Positions 8,725-17,111 of a stretch of 33,987 bases of DNA are shown piece after piece. The position numbers and the translations under genes were made by a program. Origin of the DNA: JBOGGX01 sp050744245 (GTDB lineage Bacteria; Actinomycetota; Acidimicrobiia; Acidimicrobiales; JBOGGX01); assembly GCA_050744245.1 (NCBI GenBank), contig JBOGGX010000186.1:1-33987 (forward strand). Reading direction: 5' to 3'. Below the pieces are notes generated by a model that was not told the origin of the DNA, did no database searches, and worked only from the letters and a program-made list of their open reading frames with translations. How positions within the stretch are numbered: the first letter of the stretch is position 1; every line of letters begins with the position of its first letter.

Positions 8725-9025
8725 GCCTACGACGTCGTGGTACCTGGTGTTGGCCGCGGTGCTGTTCACCGCGGGCGCCGTCGGTCTGCTGGTACGGCGC
8801 AACCCGCTGGTGATGTTCATGTGCGTCGAGCTCATGCTCAACGCGGTCAACCTCACGTTCGTGGCGTTCGCTCGGGCGCTCGACGACGTCGGCGGTCAGG
8901 TGGTCGTGTTCTTCGTCCTGGTCGTGGCCGCGGCCGAGGTCGTGGTCGGGCTCGGGATCATCGTCGCCCTGCTGCGCCGACAGCCGGGCGCCAACGCCGA
9001 CTCGGTGGCGGATCTCCGAGGCTGA
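8717..9025 (+). CDS. nuoK: NADH-quinone oxidoreductase subunit K, operon 1
   Basis: NuoK (ND4L type, 102 residues) has three hydrophobic segments. The two membrane glutamates essential in the family are present in VELMLNAVNL and AAAEVVVGLG. The GTG at 8717 gives the family length and overlaps nuoJ by 8 bases; an in-frame ATG at 8693 would add eight polar residues inside nuoJ. A 150-base spacer with repeated sequence follows before nuoL. Confidence 0.94.
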   Translation: MPEPTTSWYLVLAAVLFTAGAVGLLVRRNPLVMFMCVELMLNAVNLTFVAFARALDDVGGQVVVFFVLVVAAAEVVVGLGIIVALLRRQPGANADSVADLRG

Positions 9026-9044
9026 CATGCGAACGATGCGACCA

Positions 9045-9134
9045 CCGTCGTTCTGCGGCGACTTCGGCTCGCTACTCCGGCCCAACCCGACACAGAGGCG
9101 AGTTGGGCCGGATATACGCGCGCAAGTCGACAGA
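9045..9134 (+). repeat. nuoK-nuoL1 spacer repeat with embedded hairpin
   Basis: The spacer holds two modules also found in the nuoK-nuoL2 spacer. Module A is 9045-9068 (begins CCGTCGTT, 21 of 24 bases match 22537-22560). Module B is 9113-9134 (TAT then CGCGCG, ending GTCGACA, 17 of its first 20 bases match 22565-22584). Between them this copy has about 44 extra bases forming an 11-bp perfect hairpin: TCCGGCCCAAC (9076-9086) with GTTGGGCCGGA (9102-9112), and a 15-base loop containing CGACACAGAGG. No T-run follows. The rest of 9026-9175 shows nothing else I recognise. Confidence 0.6.
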
Positions 9135-9175
9135 TTTCGGGATGGGTCTGCGGTGGGGCCTGACGCGGGGCTGAC

Positions 9176-11065
9176 ATGGTCGAGCTGATCTGGCTGGTTC
9201 CGGCCCTCCCGCTCGCCGGCTTCCTGTTCCTGCTCGCCTTCGGCCGGCGGCTCGGCGAGCCGCGGGCGGGCTGGGTCGCGACCCTCGCCATGTTCGGCGC
9301 GTTCGCGGTCAGCGTCGTGGTGTTCCTCGGGCTCCTCGACCGGCCGGAGGAGGACCGCTCGTCCATCCAGACGCTGTTCGAGTGGGTGCCGGCCGGGCGG
9401 CTGCAGGTCGACGTCTCGTTCCTGGTCGACCCGCTGTCGGTGACGATGATCCTCTTCGTCACCGGCGTCGGGGCGCTCATCCACCTCTACTCGATCGGCT
9501 ACATGCACGGCGACGAGAACTACCCGAGGTTCTTCGTCTACATGAACCTGTTCGCCTTCTCGATGCTGCTGCTGGTGCTGGGCGAGAACCTGCTCCTCAG
9601 CTTCGTCGGCTGGGAAGGCGTCGGGGCCTGCTCGTACTTCCTCATCTCGTTCTGGTTCACCAAGGAGGCCAACGCCGTCGCCGGCAAGAAGGCCTTCGTC
9701 ACCAACCGGATCGGTGACTGGGGCTTCCTGGTGGCCATGTTCGTGGCCTTCGCCGGGGCGGGAACGCTGAGCTACACCGGGCTGTTCGAGGCGGCCGAGG
9801 GCGGCGAGCTGGCCGCCATCACCATCACCGCCATCGCCGCCCTGCTGTTCGTCGGCGCCATCGGGAAGTCGGCCCAGCTCCCGCTGTACGTGTGGTTGCC
9901 CGACGCCATGGCCGGCCCGACGCCGGTGTCGGCGCTCATCCACGCCGCAACCATGGTCACCGCCGGCGTCTTCCTCATGACCCGGGTCAACCCGTTGCTG
10001 GCCACCGGGTACGAGTGGCTCCCGACGGTGATCGCGTGGGTCGGCGTGCTCACCGCCCTGCTGGCCGCCACCATCGCCATCGCCCAGAACGACATCAAGA
10101 AGGTGCTGGCCTACTCGACCATCAGTCAGCTCGGCTACATGTTCCTCGCCGTCGGCGTCGGGGCCTATGTGGCCGCCATCTTCCACATGGTCACCCACGC
10201 CTTCTTCAAGGCCCTCCTCTTCCTCGGCGCCGGCTCGGTCATCCACGGCATCCACGAGGAACAGGACATGCGGAGCATGGGCGCGCTCCGCAAGCTCATG
10301 CCGATCACGGCCGCCACCTTCATCGTCGGCTGGTTGGCCATCGCCGGCGTCCCGCCCTTCGCCGGCTTCTGGTCAAAGGACGAGATCCTCCTCTTCGCGT
10401 TCAACGAGAACGTGGTGCTCTGGGCGCTCGGGCTCTTCACCGCACTGCTGACCGCCTTCTACATGAGCCGCCAGGTGTTCATGGTGTTCTACGGCGAGGC
10501 GCGGTGGAAGGACTCGGAGAACGAGGTCCATCCTCACGAGTCGCCGTGGCTCATGACCCTCCCCCTGGTCGTGCTGGCCGCGCTGGCGACCGTCGGCGGG
10601 CTCATCAACACGCCGTTCGACGACGACTTCAAGTTTCTCGAGCACTGGCTCCACCCGGTGGTCGAGCTGGGCGAGGCGGAGCTGACCGTCTCGTCGACCA
10701 CCCAGGTGGTGCTGGCCGGTGTCGCCATCCTGAGCGCGGTCGTCGGCATCGTCGTCGCCTCGCTCGTCTACCTCAGGCACCGCATCGCGGCCGAGCGGTT
10801 CGAGCGGCCGATCTTCGCCCACGCCTGGTACTACGACGAGCGCATCTCCGCCTTCGCCGGCGGGCCCGGGCGGCGGTTCTTCGACGCCGTCGCCTGGTTC
10901 GACGCCAACATCATCGACGGGGCGGTGAACGGCGCGGCCGGGCTGGTGAGCTGGTTCGGTGGCCGGCTGCGCAAGGTGCAGACCGGCTACGTCCGCAACT
11001 ACGCCCTCGAGATCGCGGTCGGCACCATCCTCGTGGTCGGCCTGTTCCTGGTGATGGGGATCTGA
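9176..11065 (+). CDS. nuoL: NADH-quinone oxidoreductase subunit L, operon 1
   Basis: NuoL (ND5 type, 629 residues) is the distal antiporter-like proton pump. Key family residues are visible: the TM5 Glu in GWEGVGACSYFLI, the TM7 Lys in GKSAQLPLYVWLPDAM, the histidine-bearing TM8 region PTPVSALIHAATMV, a Lys in NDIKKVLAYSTISQLGYM, and the TM12 Lys in FWSKDEI. The C-terminus holds the lateral helix and the anchor TM. ATG 9176 has no strong Shine-Dalgarno. It follows a 150-base spacer rather than the usual overlap, so this is a possible internal control point. Confidence 0.96.
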   Translation: MVELIWLVPALPLAGFLFLLAFGRRLGEPRAGWVATLAMFGAFAVSVVVFLGLLDRPEEDRSSIQTLFEWVPAGRLQVDVSFLVDPLSVTMILFVTGVGALIHLYSIGYMHGDENYPRFFVYMNLFAFSMLLLVLGENLLLSFVGWEGVGACSYFLISFWFTKEANAVAGKKAFVTNRIGDWGFLVAMFVAFAGAGTLSYTGLFEAAEGGELAAITITAIAALLFVGAIGKSAQLPLYVWLPDAMAGPTPVSALIHAATMVTAGVFLMTRVNPLLATGYEWLPTVIAWVGVLTALLAATIAIAQNDIKKVLAYSTISQLGYMFLAVGVGAYVAAIFHMVTHAFFKALLFLGAGSVIHGIHEEQDMRSMGALRKLMPITAATFIVGWLAIAGVPPFAGFWSKDEILLFAFNENVVLWALGLFTALLTAFYMSRQVFMVFYGEARWKDSENEVHPHESPWLMTLPLVVLAALATVGGLINTPFDDDFKFLEHWLHPVVELGEAELTVSSTTQVVLAGVAILSAVVGIVVASLVYLRHRIAAERFERPIFAHAWYYDERISAFAGGPGRRFFDAVAWFDANIIDGAVNGAAGLVSWFGGRLRKVQTGYVRNYALEIAVGTILVVGLFLVMGI

Positions 11066-12627
11066 TGGACGGCGCCGGGTTCCCCTTGCTCACGACGATG
11101 GTCGTACTGCCGGCGGTCGGCGCGCTGGTGATCGGCCTGTTGCCGGCCCGCCGCACCGATGTCCTGCGCGTGGTCGCCCTGCTGTTCTCGGTCGTCGCCG
11201 GGGTGTTCGCCATCTGGGCCATGCTCGACTTCGACGCGGGCGACGCCGGGTTCCAACTCGTCGACCGGGCCAGCTGGATCCCCGAGTTCGGCATCAGCTG
11301 GTTCCTCGGCGTCGACGGCATCTCACTGTTCCTCGTCGTGCTGACCGGGATCCTGTTCCCGATCGCCATCATCGCCGTCGACCCGCATCACGACGACAAG
11401 GCCTACCTGGCCTGGCTCCTCGTGCTCGAGGCCGGGTGCCTCGGCGTGTTCGTCGCCCTCGACCTTTTCGTGTTCTTCGTCATGTTCGAGGTCGTGCTCG
11501 TGCCGATGTACTTCCTGATCGGCGGCTGGGGCTACTCCAACCGGGTGTACGCCGCGCTCAAGTTCTTCCTCTTCACCATGTTCGGCTCGGCCTTCATGCT
11601 CGTCGGCATCCTGGCCCTGGTGTTCCTCCACTCCCAGGCCACGGGCGAGCCGCTCACCTTCGACCTGGTGCGCATCGCCGAGGACCCGCAGATCGCGATG
11701 AACACCGCCCGGTGGCTCTTCCTGGCCTTCGGGATCGCCTTCGCCATCAAGGTGCCGCTGTTCCCGTTCCACACCTGGCTGCCCGACGCCCACACCGAAG
11801 CGCCCACCGCCGGCTCGGTGATCCTGGCCGGCGTGCTGCTCAAGCTCGGCACCTACGGCTTCGTCCGCTTCGGCCTCTACCTGGTCCCCGAGGCGGCGAG
11901 CTACTTCGCTCCGGCCATGGTCACCCTCGGCGTCATCGGCGTCACCTACGGCGCGGTCGTGGCCACCATGCAGAAGGACCTCAAGCGCCTGGTGGCCTAC
12001 TCGTCGGTGGCCCACCTCGGGTTCATCATCCTGGGCACCTTCGCCATCACCACCCAGGGCGTGCAGGGCGGGCTCCTCCAGATGGTGAACCACGGGCTGT
12101 CAACCGGCGCCCTGTTCCTCCTCGTCGGCATGATCTACGAACGTCGTCACACCCGCGAGATCGCCAAGCTGCGCGGCCTCCAGAAGCCGGCGCCGATCCT
12201 GGCGGCCATCTTCACGGTGGTGATGCTGTCGTCGATCGGGCTGCCCGGGCTCAACGGCTTCGTCGGCGAGTTCCTCATCCTGGTCGGGTCGTTCGTGACC
12301 AGGCGGTGGTGGTCGGTCGTGGCCGCGGCGGGTGTGATCCTGGCCGCCCTGTACCTGCTGTGGGCCTATCAGCGGGTCTTCCACGGCGACCCCGACGAAG
12401 AGAACGCCTCGATGCGCGACGTCAAGCCGGGCGAGATCCTCGTCATGGCGCCCCTGCTCGGTCTGATCGTCTTCCTTGGCGTGTACCCCAAGCCGGTGCT
12501 CGACCGGATGCAACCGGCGGTCGACCGGCTCATCGAGCACGTCGAGACCCACAGCTGCGCGGCCGACGGCGGCGCGTGCTTCGAGCAGCCCGCCATCGCG
12601 TCCGAGGACGAGGGTGAGGACGAGTGA
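11065..12627 (+). CDS. nuoM: NADH-quinone oxidoreductase subunit M, operon 1
   Basis: NuoM (ND4 type, 520 residues) is the middle antiporter-like subunit. The TM5 Glu (MFEVVLVPMYFLIGGW), the TM7 Lys (FAIKVPLFPFHTWLPDAH), the TM8 block EAPTAGSVILAGVLLK, the Lys in MQKDLKRLVAYSSVAHLGF and the TM12 Glu (GFVGEFLIL) are all present. Fourteen membrane segments are expected. The last 40 residues form a hydrophilic, Cys- and Glu-containing tail not needed in the family. ATG overlaps the nuoL stop by one base (TGATG). Confidence 0.96.
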   Translation: MDGAGFPLLTTMVVLPAVGALVIGLLPARRTDVLRVVALLFSVVAGVFAIWAMLDFDAGDAGFQLVDRASWIPEFGISWFLGVDGISLFLVVLTGILFPIAIIAVDPHHDDKAYLAWLLVLEAGCLGVFVALDLFVFFVMFEVVLVPMYFLIGGWGYSNRVYAALKFFLFTMFGSAFMLVGILALVFLHSQATGEPLTFDLVRIAEDPQIAMNTARWLFLAFGIAFAIKVPLFPFHTWLPDAHTEAPTAGSVILAGVLLKLGTYGFVRFGLYLVPEAASYFAPAMVTLGVIGVTYGAVVATMQKDLKRLVAYSSVAHLGFIILGTFAITTQGVQGGLLQMVNHGLSTGALFLLVGMIYERRHTREIAKLRGLQKPAPILAAIFTVVMLSSIGLPGLNGFVGEFLILVGSFVTRRWWSVVAAAGVILAALYLLWAYQRVFHGDPDEENASMRDVKPGEILVMAPLLGLIVFLGVYPKPVLDRMQPAVDRLIEHVETHSCAADGGACFEQPAIASEDEGEDE

Positions 12628-14186
12628 TGCTGGCCCAGCTCCAGACCCCCTCGGTCGACTGGTACGCGCTCAGCCCGCTCATGGTCCTGTTCGGCGGGGC
12701 CGCGCTGCTCATGGTGATCTCCGGCCTGCTGCCCCGTGAGCCGTTCAGCGGGGCGTGGGCCTGGCTCACGGCGCTCGTCGGCCTGGGCACGGCCGCGGTG
12801 GCCCTACCGCAGTGGTTCGACGTGACCGGCGACGAGGGACCGCAGGCCGTCCTGGCGCGCGCCTTGCTCATCGACGGCTTCTCGATCTTCCTGACCGTCG
12901 TCATCGCCGCCGCCGTCGTCCTCGCCGCGTTGTTCACCGAGGGCTTCCAACGCCGGGAAGGCCTCGAGGGCGTCGAGCCCTATGTCCTCACGCTGCTGTC
13001 GGCGTCGGGCGGGTGGATCATGGCCGCCTCGATCGACCTGATCGTCACCTTCCTCGGCCTCGAGATCCTCTCGATCGCGGTCTATGTCCTGGCCGCATCG
13101 CACCTGCGGCGTAGCCAGTCCCAGGAAGCCGGCATGAAGTACTTCATCCTCGGCGCCTTCTCCTCGGCCTTTTTCCTGTACGGCATCGCCCTGATCTACG
13201 GCGCCACCGGGTCGACCAACCTGGCGACGATCTTCGGCTACGCCTCCGGGCTCGGCGGGCAGGGTCAGCTCCCGGCCTTCACCGACGGCCCGCCGGTGCT
13301 GTTCCTCGCGGGCATGGGCCTGCTCCTCGTCGGGTTCGGCTTCAAGATCGCGGCCGTGCCCTTCCACGTCTGGACCCCGGACGTCTACCAGGGCTCGCCC
13401 AGCGCCGCCGTCGTCTACATGGCGTCGGGGGTGAAGGCGGCCGGGTTCGCCGGCCTGCTCCGGGTGTTCTCGCTCGCCTTCGGGCCGTTCCAGGACGACT
13501 GGGCGCCGTTCATCTTCGGCCTGGCCGTGCTCAGCCTGCTCGTCGGGGCGGTGCTGGCCGTGGTCCAGAACGACGTCAAGCGGATGCTGGCCTACTCGTC
13601 GATCAGCCACGCCGGCTTCATCCTCGTCGGGGTCGAGGCGGCCAGTCGCGAGGGCGTCGCCGGGGCGCTGTTCTATCTGGCCGCCTACACGTTCATGGTG
13701 GCCGGCAGCTTCGGGATCGTGGCCGTCGTGGGCGGCCGGGGCGACGGCCGGCACAACCTGTCGGACTATCGGGGCCTGGCCCGCAGCCAGCCGCTGCTGG
13801 CGTTCTCGTTCACCGTGCTGCTGCTGGCCCAGGCCGGCGTGCCCCTGACCGCCGGGTTCTTCGCCAAGTTCTACGTGCTCGAAGCGGCGGTCGAGGCCGG
13901 GTCGTGGGCGCTGGCGCTGGTGGCCATGATCAGCGCGGTCATCGCCGCCTTCCTCTACCTCAGGATCATCGTCAGCATGTACATGACAGGCGACGACGAC
14001 GAGGCGCCGGCGCCGGCGCCGCGGGCCCGGCTGCGCATCCCGGTGTCGGCCATCGTCGGTCTGGTGATGGCGGTCGGCTTCACCATCGTGGTCGGGGTGT
14101 TCCCGTCGAGGGTGGCGAACCTGGCCGACGACGCCTCCTTCGACGTCGTCCCCGCCATCCCCGAGACCCAGAGCCAGGGCCCCTGA
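12627..14186 (+). CDS. nuoN: NADH-quinone oxidoreductase subunit N, operon 1
   Basis: NuoN (ND2 type, 519 residues) is the third antiporter-like subunit, next to NuoK. The TM5 Glu (GLEILSIAVYVLA), the TM7 Lys (GFKIAAVPFHVWTPDVY), the Lys of NDVKRMLAYSSISHAGF and the TM12 Lys (GFFAKFYVL) are all retained, unlike in the paralogue NuoN2. ATG 12627 overlaps the nuoM stop by one base; a GTG directly before it (12624) is also possible. It is the last gene of operon 1. The 46-base gap to the convergent minus-strand gene holds a weak stem, GCGGC (14194-14198) with GCCGC (14207-14211), and no clear terminator. Confidence 0.95.
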   Translation: MLAQLQTPSVDWYALSPLMVLFGGAALLMVISGLLPREPFSGAWAWLTALVGLGTAAVALPQWFDVTGDEGPQAVLARALLIDGFSIFLTVVIAAAVVLAALFTEGFQRREGLEGVEPYVLTLLSASGGWIMAASIDLIVTFLGLEILSIAVYVLAASHLRRSQSQEAGMKYFILGAFSSAFFLYGIALIYGATGSTNLATIFGYASGLGGQGQLPAFTDGPPVLFLAGMGLLLVGFGFKIAAVPFHVWTPDVYQGSPSAAVVYMASGVKAAGFAGLLRVFSLAFGPFQDDWAPFIFGLAVLSLLVGAVLAVVQNDVKRMLAYSSISHAGFILVGVEAASREGVAGALFYLAAYTFMVAGSFGIVAVVGGRGDGRHNLSDYRGLARSQPLLAFSFTVLLLAQAGVPLTAGFFAKFYVLEAAVEAGSWALALVAMISAVIAAFLYLRIIVSMYMTGDDDEAPAPAPRARLRIPVSAIVGLVMAVGFTIVVGVFPSRVANLADDASFDVVPAIPETQSQGP

Positions 14187-14232
14187 GTCGCTAGCGGCAC
14201 GGCGCAGCCGCAGGCCGAGTGGCGCAGACAAC

Positions 14233-15468
14233 TCAGTCGTCCGGGCCGAGGACCACGAGGCCGTACCCGCCGGGCAGGTCGAGCTCGAAGAAGCGCCAGT
14301 CGTCGGTGCGCAGGGCGCCGACGCTGGTGCCGGTCCCGGCCGCGGGGTCGCCGCTCTCGAGCCAGAACAACCAGCGCCCGTCGGGCGACCACACCGCCCC
14401 GGCGGCGTGGCCGACGAGCTCCGGTCCGCCCTCGAAGGCCACCTCGCCGCCCTCCAGGTCGAACACGGTGACCGTGCGCCCGGTCTCGGCGTACACGAAC
14501 GAGAACAGCAGCCGGCCATCGGGCGAGACCCCCTGCTCGGCGAACTGGAACGCCGGGACCTCGCTGCCCCCGCTCACCTGGCGCCGCTCGCCCGTCTCGA
14601 CGTCGGTCACGTACAACGAGCAGCGGAGATCGTCGGAGCACGACCGGTGGACGACGCTCGATCCGAACGTCCCGACGACCGATCCGGTGGCCACCCGCCG
14701 GGCGTTGCCCTCCCGGTCGAGGAGGAACACGCCATCGGGCGTGTCGAGGACGAGGCCGCCGGTGACCCCGCCGACCGGTACCACCCCCTCGGGGAGGGCG
14801 GTGGTCTCACCGGTGATCGCGCCGGTCAGGTCGATCTCGTGGACGGTGTTGGCCAGGCCCTCGCTCGGGTCACCGGCGAGCACCCACACCCGGTGGGGCC
14901 GGTCCGACGGCAGCACGGCATAGCCCGTGTCCAGGCGGATCGAGAGCCCGCCCGGCTCGACATCGGGAAGGAAGACGACCTGCTCCCCGACGACGGTCAC
15001 GATCCCGCCGGCCCGCTCCAGCCCGCCGACGAACGTGGCGTCGTCGCCGTCGGACGCGCCCGAAACGACCACCCGTTCGCCGGTGTCGAGATCGGCGACC
15101 GCGAGGGTGGCTGGCCGGAACGCCACCACCCGCAGCCCGGTCCCTCCGGGCAGCGTGGCCGGCGGCCCGGTATCGCCCACGGTGCCGACCGAGGCCAGCG
15201 TCGCCGGCGTCGGATAACGCCCGGCCGACGGCTCGTTCGGCGGGTCGGAGCCCTGGTCGACCAGGGCGAGCACGGCGACGCACAACCCGGCCGCGGCCAG
15301 CACCACCAGCCCGAGGTGGCGGCCCCGGCCCCGACCCCGGTCCGGCGTCGCCGCGTTGTCCGACGTGACGACCACGCCGCCGCCGACCACGTGACCGCAG
15401 GAGGGGCACCGGCCCGCGCCCTCCGGAAGGGTCACCCGACACGCAGCACAGCGCGAAGGACCGCGCAC
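14233..15468 (-). CDS. Zinc-ribbon, single-TM, beta-propeller-like membrane protein
   Basis: Not a named family. Numbered from the chosen GTG (15468), residues 7-24 form a zinc-ribbon pattern, C7-A-A-C10 and C21-P-S-C24, like the N-termini of many actinobacterial membrane proteins. A hydrophobic segment at 52-70 (HLGLVVLAAAGLCVAVLAL) is preceded by an Arg-Gly stretch, which suggests the ribbon stays in the cytoplasm. The rest (about 340 residues) is beta-rich, with repeats such as VSPDGRLLFSF and WSPDGRWLFWL, typical of TolB/WD40-like propellers outside the membrane. An upstream in-frame ATG at 15528 lies inside the 42-bp repeat and would encode part of it, so I prefer the GTG. Function unknown; it converges on nuoN1. 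Confidence 0.8.
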   Translation of the reverse strand: MRGPSRCAACRVTLPEGAGRCPSCGHVVGGGVVVTSDNAATPDRGRGRGRHLGLVVLAAAGLCVAVLALVDQGSDPPNEPSAGRYPTPATLASVGTVGDTGPPATLPGGTGLRVVAFRPATLAVADLDTGERVVVSGASDGDDATFVGGLERAGGIVTVVGEQVVFLPDVEPGGLSIRLDTGYAVLPSDRPHRVWVLAGDPSEGLANTVHEIDLTGAITGETTALPEGVVPVGGVTGGLVLDTPDGVFLLDREGNARRVATGSVVGTFGSSVVHRSCSDDLRCSLYVTDVETGERRQVSGGSEVPAFQFAEQGVSPDGRLLFSFVYAETGRTVTVFDLEGGEVAFEGGPELVGHAAGAVWSPDGRWLFWLESGDPAAGTGTSVGALRTDDWRFFELDLPGGYGLVVLGPDD

Positions 15469-15491
15469 CGCGCTCGACGCTACACACCAAG

Positions 15492-15533
15492 CGAATGTTC
15501 GGTGGATCCTTCCCAGAATTGGGAACAATCCAC
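15492..15533. repeat. 42-bp palindromic repeat, copy 1
   Basis: This copy matches 17112-17153 at 41 of 42 bases, exactly 1620 bp away in the same orientation. It begins CGAATGTTCG, then forms a nested hairpin: GTGGAT (15502-15507) pairs with ATCCAC (15528-15533), and TTCCCA (15510-15515) pairs with TGGGAA (15520-15525) around loop GAAT. A further GGTTCG follows both copies at the same distance. It lies 24 bases upstream of the chosen start of the minus-strand propeller gene. It could be an operator, a bidirectional terminator or the end of a small element. Confidence 0.8.
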
Positions 15534-15567
15534 GGCCGGTTCGAGCGGGAGCGGTGGACCTTCGGCG

Positions 15568-15720
15568 CTAGCTCTCCGTCTCTGCGTCGGCGTCGCCGAT
15601 CCCGAGCTCCTCGACCTCCTGCTCGAGCTGCGCGGCCACTTCGGCGAGCGACGCGCTCGTCTCGGCGCCCCGCTCGAGCTCGTGGCTGAGCGCTTCGAGC
15701 TCGGCGCCGCCCGCCATCAT
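15568..15720 (-). CDS. Small acidic helical ORF (50 residues), possibly not a gene
   Basis: The frame opens with ATGATG that overlaps the stop of the sugar-binding-protein fragment (TGATG), an arrangement typical of translational coupling in this window. The peptide is Glu/Ala/Leu-rich with a coiled-coil-like pattern (ELEALSHELERG, then AAQLEQEVEELG) and no recognisable domain. It may be a real small protein, or the tail of another gene left by the same deletion that truncated the binding protein. I do not recognise it. Confidence 0.3.
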   Translation of the reverse strand: MMAGGAELEALSHELERGAETSASLAEVAAQLEQEVEELGIGDADAETES

Positions 15721-16018
15721 CTGAGGTCGAAGGTCGCCAGCTGGATCTGGCCCAGTTGCCCCGACTCGGTCAGCGCAGCCAGGGCCGGCGCCGCCCCCGT
15801 CGGCCCGAGGGTGAGGACGCCGTCCACGTCGGAGTTGGCCGACAGGGCGCCCTCGATCCGCTGCTGGGCGTCGGTCGGGTCGTTCAGGTCGACCGCCAGC
15901 ACCTCGACGGTGCCGCCCGCGGCCTCGATCTCCGCGGTGAAGCCCTGGCACCTGGTGTCGAGCGCGGCGTTCCGGACCTCCTGGTTGACGCAGATGGCGT
16001 TGGTCACCCCTCCAACCC
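15717..16018 (-). pseudogene. Fragment of a sugar ABC transporter substrate-binding protein
   Basis: About 100 residues of a ribose-type periplasmic binding protein remain. The segment NAICVNQEVRNAALDTRCQG resembles the mid-protein block where such proteins read VNHEVGN-ALD-RC-GF, and it ends LGQIQLATFDLR before a stop, where the family continues for about 100 more residues. There is no signal peptide, no N-terminal lobe and no C-terminal part. The open frame extends through the LacI operators up to 16079, but those residues are not family-like. It lies divergent from lacI, the usual place for a LacI-controlled sugar transporter, so this is probably the remnant of the regulator's original target operon. 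Confidence 0.7.
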
Positions 16019-16020
16019 CG

Positions 16021-16062
16021 TTGGAGCGCTCTATTGACTTGGAGCGCTCCAACATGGATAGT
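16021..16062 (+). promoter_or_regulatory. lacI promoter with twin LacI-type operators
   Basis: Two palindromes of the LacI-family type are seen: TTGGAGCGCTCTAT (16021-16034, one half imperfect) and TTGGAGCGCTCCAA (16039-16052, perfect), with centres 18 bp apart. A good promoter runs through them: -35 TTGACT (16034-16039), a 17-base spacer, and -10 GATAGT (16057-16062). The second operator fills the spacer and the first abuts the -35, so binding should block transcription. Autorepression of the gene at 16106 is the natural reading. The core resembles the GGAGCGCTCC operators of actinobacterial LacI regulators of sugar use. Confidence 0.75.
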
Positions 16063-16105
16063 GACGATTGTTCGAGCACCTGTCAAGAGGGAGCCGCCGG
16101 GCGCC

Positions 16106-17101
16106 GTGGGCCAGCCGACCATGGAAGACGTGGCCGCCCGGGCCGGTGTGTCGCGCGCCCTGGTATCGCTGGTCATGCGCGGTTCTCGGAACGTGAGCGA
16201 CGGCCGTCGGCGGGCGGTCCAGGCCGCGGCCGAGGAGCTGGGCTACCGGCCCCACGCCATGGCCCGCAGCCTGGCCGAGCGCCGGACCAACATGGTCGGG
16301 GTCATGCTGTCCGACCTCCACAACCCGTTCTTCGCCGAGCTGTTCGACGGCATGGAGGCGGCGGCGAGGGCCAGGGGCCTCCGGCTGCTCATCACGACCG
16401 GTGACAGACGCCCGGCGGGGGAGTGGGCCGCGGTCGAGTCGCTGCTCGACCTGCGCACGGACGGCATCATCCTGGCCTCGACCAAGCTCGAGGCCAAGCG
16501 GATCGACCAGGCGGCGCGCATCGTGCCGCTGGCCCTGGTGGCCAGGGCCACCCGCTCGCCCGCGGTCGACTCGGTGGTGTGCGACGACGTCCACGGGGCC
16601 GAGCTCGCCGTCGAGCACCTCGTGAACCTCGGGCATCGACGCATCGCCCACATCGACGGGGGCACGGCGCCCGGCGCCCGCAGCCGGCGCACCGGGTACG
16701 AGCGGGCCATGCGGCGGGCCGGGCTGGCGGCCAACGTCCGCGTGCGCCACGGCGAGTTCACCGAGGCCGCGGGTGCGGCCGCGGCCGGCGCCCTGCTTTC
16801 GGGCCGGAACCGGCCGACGGCGATCTTCGTCGCCAACGACCTGGCCGCGGTGGGCGTGCTCGACGCCGTCGAGGAGCACGGGCTGCGGGTGCCGGTCGAC
16901 GTGTCGGTGGTCGGGTTCGACAACGCCTCGTTGGCCAGGATCGACCACATCGCCCTGACCACCATCGACCAGCCCCGGCTCAGCATGGGCCGGATGACGA
17001 TGGAGGCGATCATCGAGCGGCTCGACGGCCGCAGCGCCGCGGTCCACCGGACGCTCCCGCCGAGCCTGGTCGTGCGGGCCACCACCGCCCCACCCCCCTG
17101 A
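16106..17101 (+). CDS. LacI-family transcriptional regulator
   Basis: This is a 331-residue cytoplasmic repressor or activator of the LacI/GalR family. The N-terminal helix-turn-helix (residues 5-50, TMEDVAARAGVSRALVSLVM) is followed by the hinge region RPHAMARSLAERR. A periplasmic-binding-protein-like effector domain comes next (about 60-331), with the family blocks MLSDLHNPFFAEL, GHRRIAHIDGG, AIFVANDLAAVGVLDAV and VSVVGFDN. GTG 16106 is chosen because AGAGGGAG lies upstream and it gives normal length; ATG 16121 is the alternative. The open frame extends upstream through the promoter without family sequence. It is flanked by two 42-bp repeats and reads towards nuoA2, 116 bases downstream. 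The effector is presumably a sugar and is unknown. Confidence 0.9.
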   Translation: MGQPTMEDVAARAGVSRALVSLVMRGSRNVSDGRRRAVQAAAEELGYRPHAMARSLAERRTNMVGVMLSDLHNPFFAELFDGMEAAARARGLRLLITTGDRRPAGEWAAVESLLDLRTDGIILASTKLEAKRIDQAARIVPLALVARATRSPAVDSVVCDDVHGAELAVEHLVNLGHRRIAHIDGGTAPGARSRRTGYERAMRRAGLAANVRVRHGEFTEAAGAAAAGALLSGRNRPTAIFVANDLAAVGVLDAVEEHGLRVPVDVSVVGFDNASLARIDHIALTTIDQPRLSMGRMTMEAIIERLDGRSAAVHRTLPPSLVVRATTAPPP

Positions 17102-17111
17102 CCCAACCGAC

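Noticed and set aside
8606..10255. Antisense open frame opposite nuoK/nuoL
   Set aside because: Low-complexity Asp/Glu/Arg/His translation typical of the reverse of membrane-protein genes.
15489..15502. LexA/SOS box at GCGAATGTTCGG in the 42-bp repeat
   Set aside because: The two half-sites are only 2 bases apart, whereas actinobacterial SOS boxes need GAAC and GTTC with a 4-base spacer.
14407..16404. Plus-strand 665-residue open frame through the propeller and lacI region
   Set aside because: It runs antisense to the propeller gene and across the lacI promoter, and has no family sequence.
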